Assembly (NCBI RefSeq): GCF_021730445.1
Contig: NZ_JADNRM010000005.1
Location: 62,001-126,000, forward strand
From: Phocaeicola faecalis
GTDB taxonomy: Bacteria > Bacteroidota > Bacteroidia > Bacteroidales > Bacteroidaceae
Direction: 5' to 3'
Length of the DNA stretch: 64,000 nucleotides
Made by a program: the position numbers and the translations under genes. The notes beneath the pieces are model-generated. The model had not been told where the DNA came from and searched no databases. It was given only the letters and a program-made list of their open reading frames with translations. Below, piece by piece: positions 60,617 to 64,000 of this stretch; the first letter of the stretch is position 1; each line of letters begins with the position of its first letter.

Positions 60617-62503
60617 TTATAATAACATCGATTTATACTTTAACGGATGAGTGAAACAAAAACGTGCCCCTCGGGTATAGTCTCCGTCAATCCATATCCT
60701 ACCACCTACAAATTTCACAATCAACTGACAAATGGAAAGCCCCAAACCGCTACCCTGCACAAATTCATTCAACTTTTCAAAACGCTCGAAAATAAGTTTC
60801 TGCTTCTCCTTCGGGATGCCGCAACCGGTATCCGACACCGAAAAAAAAGCCGTCCCATCATTTGCCATTTCAAGTTTGAGCACGATAGAACCTTCTTTAG
60901 TAAACTTAACAGCATTCACCAGCAAATTTATTAACACCTGTCTCAGCCTCGAATCATCCGTTTCGAGCTCCAACGAAGCCAAATCAGTCTCAAACTCCAG
61001 CTTCACATTCAGTTTATAAGAGGCGCGTATAGTTTCTATTACTTCGTAACATATCTTTACCGCATCATACTCCTTTATATTGAACTGAATATTATCCTCT
61101 TCAAAATCCGACAAGTCAAGTATATCATTTATCAGTTTCAGCAGTTGGTGCGAGTTGACACGAATAATCTCACAAGCTTGCTTACGGGAGTCATCATCCA
61201 TGCCCATGTCCTCCTCCGACGCCAACAAAGTAGAGAAACCCACAATAGCATTTAACGGCGTACGCACTTCATGGCTCATATTAGAAAGGAACATATTCTT
61301 TTTGCGAATAGCATTCTCCGCCTTCCGCCTCATCTCCTCCTGCTTTCTTTTCGATTCTCGCAGTTTAAATATCTTCTTCCAACTCAGAAAGATAAGATAA
61401 AACAGTACCAAGACACAAACAGCAATTCCGGTCACATAATAACGGTTGGACAAAGTACGCCGATGTTCATTCATAAACTTCAACCGGTCCGCCTGAAACC
61501 GGGTACAAAGTTGGTCTATCTCTTTAGGATAAGTTTCCGTAAATACAGATTTTGTATAAGTATAAACAGACACAAACTGCTTAAAAGCCTCTTGCTCCTC
61601 GCCCATCATCACATACAGTTCTGCCTTATTGCGCATCGCATCAATATACAATCCGCGATTCCTTTGCGATGTCTTCCCATTAAAGAAACGGTCATAAGAG
61701 CCCAGCGCCTTTTCATATTCCCCCTTACTCTCATAATAAGCAGCCTCAGTTATCAACAGATGCTGGATAACCCCCACCGGCAACATCGGTTCCAGTTTCC
61801 ATGCTTCCTTCAAGGACTTGTCGGCTTCGTCCGGCACACCCGCTTGAATACAATAATAAGCATTATAATTATGAAAAAGTGCCTGTTCCACCGGAGATAA
61901 GTCCGCCGGCGGATACCCATTTATGCGTTCGATATACAGTTTAGCCTTCTCAACCTTTTTCAGGTGAAGAAGATTATCCACCAATTGCGTCAGTAGTATT
62001 TTCGTCAGAATCTGATTATCCGAAGGATCATTTAACTGCCTGAAAGCCTCTTCGAGTGATGTTTCCGCTTCCTCCAACCGGTTCATGTAACTATACACCT
62101 CACCAATTGCATTGAGCGACATCGCCATACCGAATTTGTGGTTCATAGCCTGAGCCTTGGAGTACATCATATCACTTTGGGCAATGGCAATACGACTCTC
62201 CCCTCTAAGGATATGCGAACGGATTACAATCCTTCTCAATTCAAAATACTCATCATACTTGCCTATGGAATCCAACACGGTCGCCAGACTGTCACCCAAA
62301 AGAGCGATACTGTCATTCCTCTCTGTATGGATAAAACCGGCATTTTGTCTGAATGAATGGATATAACTTTTTTGCAATTCATCAGGTTGAGCCTGCTGTC
62401 GATCAGCATCCCATGCTCTTGCCAGACCAATATTTGTCAAGCATAATAAAGAGAGAACAATAAGATGTCCGACTATTCTTTTCATTCTTAATAAAACCTT
62501 CAT
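60617..62503 (-). CDS. TPR histidine kinase, canonical member of module B
   Basis: A 628-residue kinase similar to the one at 47033. It has a signal peptide, periplasmic TPRs (about 45-320), a transmembrane helix (YYVTGIAVCVLVLFYLIFL, about 351-369), a basic coiled coil and an intact kinase core: MSHEVRTPLNAIVGF (H411), LLVNAVKF, DTGCGIPKEKQ, GSGLGLSI, ending in RFCFTHPLKYK. It is the first gene of a three-gene unit with the pseudokinase and the ABC-like-sensor kinase. A near-consensus -7 box (TACCTTCG at 62519-62526) lies 15 bp upstream. Confidence 0.93.
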   Translation of the reverse strand: MKVLLRMKRIVGHLIVLSLLCLTNIGLARAWDADRQQAQPDELQKSYIHSFRQNAGFIHTERNDSIALLGDSLATVLDSIGKYDEYFELRRIVIRSHILRGESRIAIAQSDMMYSKAQAMNHKFGMAMSLNAIGEVYSYMNRLEEAETSLEEAFRQLNDPSDNQILTKILLTQLVDNLLHLKKVEKAKLYIERINGYPPADLSPVEQALFHNYNAYYCIQAGVPDEADKSLKEAWKLEPMLPVGVIQHLLITEAAYYESKGEYEKALGSYDRFFNGKTSQRNRGLYIDAMRNKAELYVMMGEEQEAFKQFVSVYTYTKSVFTETYPKEIDQLCTRFQADRLKFMNEHRRTLSNRYYVTGIAVCVLVLFYLIFLSWKKIFKLRESKRKQEEMRRKAENAIRKKNMFLSNMSHEVRTPLNAIVGFSTLLASEEDMGMDDDSRKQACEIIRVNSHQLLKLINDILDLSDFEEDNIQFNIKEYDAVKICYEVIETIRASYKLNVKLEFETDLASLELETDDSRLRQVLINLLVNAVKFTKEGSIVLKLEMANDGTAFFSVSDTGCGIPKEKQKLIFERFEKLNEFVQGSGLGLSICQLIVKFVGGRIWIDGDYTRGARFCFTHPLKYKSMLL

Positions 62504-62651
62504 ATATTTTTCACTTAGCGAAGGTATTGATATTCTGCCATTTCACCAAAGAAGTTACAAGAAAAGTAAGAATAATATGTTTTAGGGCATTTACCACACA
62601 ATCGAACTGTTATTCTATCAAAAAAAAGAAGAGCAGTTTAAAAGAATGAAC

Positions 62652-62659
62652 TATTTTTG
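62652..62659 (+). promoter_or_regulatory. -7 box of rhaB
   Basis: TATTTTTG matches TAnnTTTG, 39 bp upstream of the rhaB ATG at 62698. Confidence 0.6.
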
Positions 62660-62697
62660 CAGTATCATTAATTCCTTAAATTATCAATTGCAGAAAC

Positions 62698-64000
62698 ATG
62701 GAACACACTTATTTCTTTGCGGTAGACCTGGGTGCCACCAGCGGACGAACCATTTTGGGCTGTCTGGGAGACGGCAAATTAGAGCTGAAAGAGGTTACCC
62801 GCTTTCCGAATCATATAATAGAGACCTGCGGGCATTGTTACTGGGACATCTATGCCCTTTACCGCGAAATCATCAACGGACTCAAAGTAATAGCCAAGGA
62901 CAACATTCCCATCCGCTCCATCGGCATTGACACATGGGGAGTGGATTTCGTACTAATCGGTAAAGACGGTGAACTGCTCCGCAATCCCTATTGCTATCGC
63001 GATCCGCACACGGTAGGAGCTCCCGAAGAGTATTTCACGCATATTCCGCGCGAAAGAGTATATGATATTACCGGCATTCAGATAATGAACTTCAATTCAT
63101 TGTTCCAGTTATCGACACTTCACCGCCATCACTGCACAGCATTGGAAGCAGCAGACAAGATTCTCTTTATGCCCGACGCATTGGGCTATATGCTCACCGG
63201 CAAAATGGTCACGGAATATACGATTGCCTCTACTTCACAAATTCTGAATCCGCGTACCAAACGCTTTGAAAAAGAACTGTTGGACGTAGTGGGAGTTAAA
63301 GAAGAACAATTCGGCCGGTTTGTCTTCCCCGGAGAACAAATCGGAGTACTGACGGAAGAGGTACAGCAACTGACCGGCTTGGGGGCTGTTCCCGTCATTG
63401 CGATAGCCGGACACGATACAGCCTCGGCCGTGGCAGCAGTACCGGCTCAAAATGAGAAGTTTGCTTATCTAAGCTCAGGCACATGGAGTTTGATGGGTAT
63501 TGAAGTAAAAGATGCCATTATCAACAAGGAAAGCTACGAACAGAACTTCACCAACGAAGGGGGAGTGGAAGGCACTACCCGGTTTCTGAAAAATATCTGC
63601 GGCATGTGGTTGCTCGAACGATGCCGTAAGGAATGGGAAGCAGCCAATAACAATTATTCTTATGCCGAATTGATTGATGCAGCTTTGGCAGCACCCGCTT
63701 TCCGCAGTCTTATCAATCCGGATGCACCGTGTTTTCAAAACCCGGCATCCATGATTAAAGCTATCGCCGAATATTGCAGACAGACCAATCAGCCTGTCCC
63801 CGAAACGTATGGAGAAATAACCCGTTGCATCTTCGATAGTTTATCCATGCGCTACAAACAGATATTCAGTGTGCTGCAAAAGATTGCGCCATTCCCTATC
63901 GAAAAATTACACATAATCGGCGGAGGCTCGCGAAACAATTTGCTCAACCAATTCACCTGCAATGCAGTAGGTGTTCCTGTCATGGCAGGACCGAGTGAAG
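62698..64000 (+). CDS. rhaB: Rhamnulokinase, partial
   Basis: The first 434 codons of a FGGY-family sugar kinase; the frame is open to the right edge. The start MEHTYFFAVDLGATSGRTI holds the phosphate-binding DLGATSGR of RhaB. Further features are SIGIDTWGVDFVLI, NPYCYRDPHT, YDITGIQIMNFNSLFQL and VIAIAGHDTASAVAAVP with the catalytic Asp of GHDTASA, then LSSGTWSLMG and IIGGGSRNNLLNQ. Rhamnulokinase phosphorylates L-rhamnulose in rhamnose catabolism. In Bacteroides the rest of the rha genes usually follow it, outside this window. Confidence 0.95.
   Translation, partial: MEHTYFFAVDLGATSGRTILGCLGDGKLELKEVTRFPNHIIETCGHCYWDIYALYREIINGLKVIAKDNIPIRSIGIDTWGVDFVLIGKDGELLRNPYCYRDPHTVGAPEEYFTHIPRERVYDITGIQIMNFNSLFQLSTLHRHHCTALEAADKILFMPDALGYMLTGKMVTEYTIASTSQILNPRTKRFEKELLDVVGVKEEQFGRFVFPGEQIGVLTEEVQQLTGLGAVPVIAIAGHDTASAVAAVPAQNEKFAYLSSGTWSLMGIEVKDAIINKESYEQNFTNEGGVEGTTRFLKNICGMWLLERCRKEWEAANNNYSYAELIDAALAAPAFRSLINPDAPCFQNPASMIKAIAEYCRQTNQPVPETYGEITRCIFDSLSMRYKQIFSVLQKIAPFPIEKLHIIGGGSRNNLLNQFTCNAVGVPVMAGPSE

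Noticed and set aside
41803-62503. Hybrid two-component systems with fused receiver domains
   Set aside because: None of the six kinase-like proteins carries a receiver or AraC-type output domain after the ATPase domain.

Overview
The window is chromosomal DNA from a gut Bacteroidales, most likely Bacteroides or Phocaeicola. The signs are two SusC/SusD outer-membrane glycan-uptake pairs, NigD-like and sulfatase lipoproteins, an arginine operon of the Bacteroides N-succinyl-ornithine type, and upstream of many genes a Bacteroides-type -7 box (TAnnTTTG) with no E. coli-like -10/-35. I see no rRNA, tRNA, phage, insertion sequence or CRISPR array. The assignment rests on recognised families, not on a database search.

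Layout. 1-4115 (minus): a host-glycan operon of sulfatase, GH20 hexosaminidase and the start of a GH2 beta-galactosidase. 4275-5624: ThrE-type amino acid exporter. 5856-10865 (plus): PASTA protein, RluD-type pseudouridine synthase, D-Ala-D-Ala ligase, acyltransferase, NigD-like lipoprotein and a rhodanese lipoprotein. 11109-14475 (minus): a one-ORF ProB-ProA fusion followed by argF'. 14949-31594: an N-glycan utilisation locus with a PNGase F-like amidase, a GH92 mannosidase, two back-to-back SusCD pairs whose susC genes begin with a near-identical 260-bp inverted repeat, and a GH29 fucosidase. 31759-34490: exported protein, acyl-CoA synthetase and an XRE-cupin regulator. 35325-41697: nrfHA nitrite reduction to ammonia, with System II cytochrome c maturation genes, a porin and a divergent Crp/Fnr regulator sharing a perfect 18-bp palindrome. 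43975-46879: a Tat-type aldo/keto reductase and a membrane polyferredoxin. 50961-56248 (minus): argR, GNAT, argG, argC, argD, proC. The end of the window starts rhaB (plus).

The most unusual region is 41803-62503. It holds six TPR or periplasmic-sensor histidine kinases and no response regulator. Two modules, each a canonical TPR kinase plus a downstream TPR kinase that lacks the ATP-binding motifs, lie in opposite orientation on either side of the arginine operon. The two degenerate kinases are clear paralogues with a conserved tail, so they look like maintained pseudokinases rather than decaying genes.

Other points of interest are two copies of a 140-bp REP/BIME-like element in opposite orientation (10900-11084 and 18991-19130), two adjacent 22-bp tandem repeat families (14657-14811), a serine in place of the expected proline at residue 90 of the succinylornithine transcarbamylase, and a polyferredoxin with an internal twin-arginine motif.
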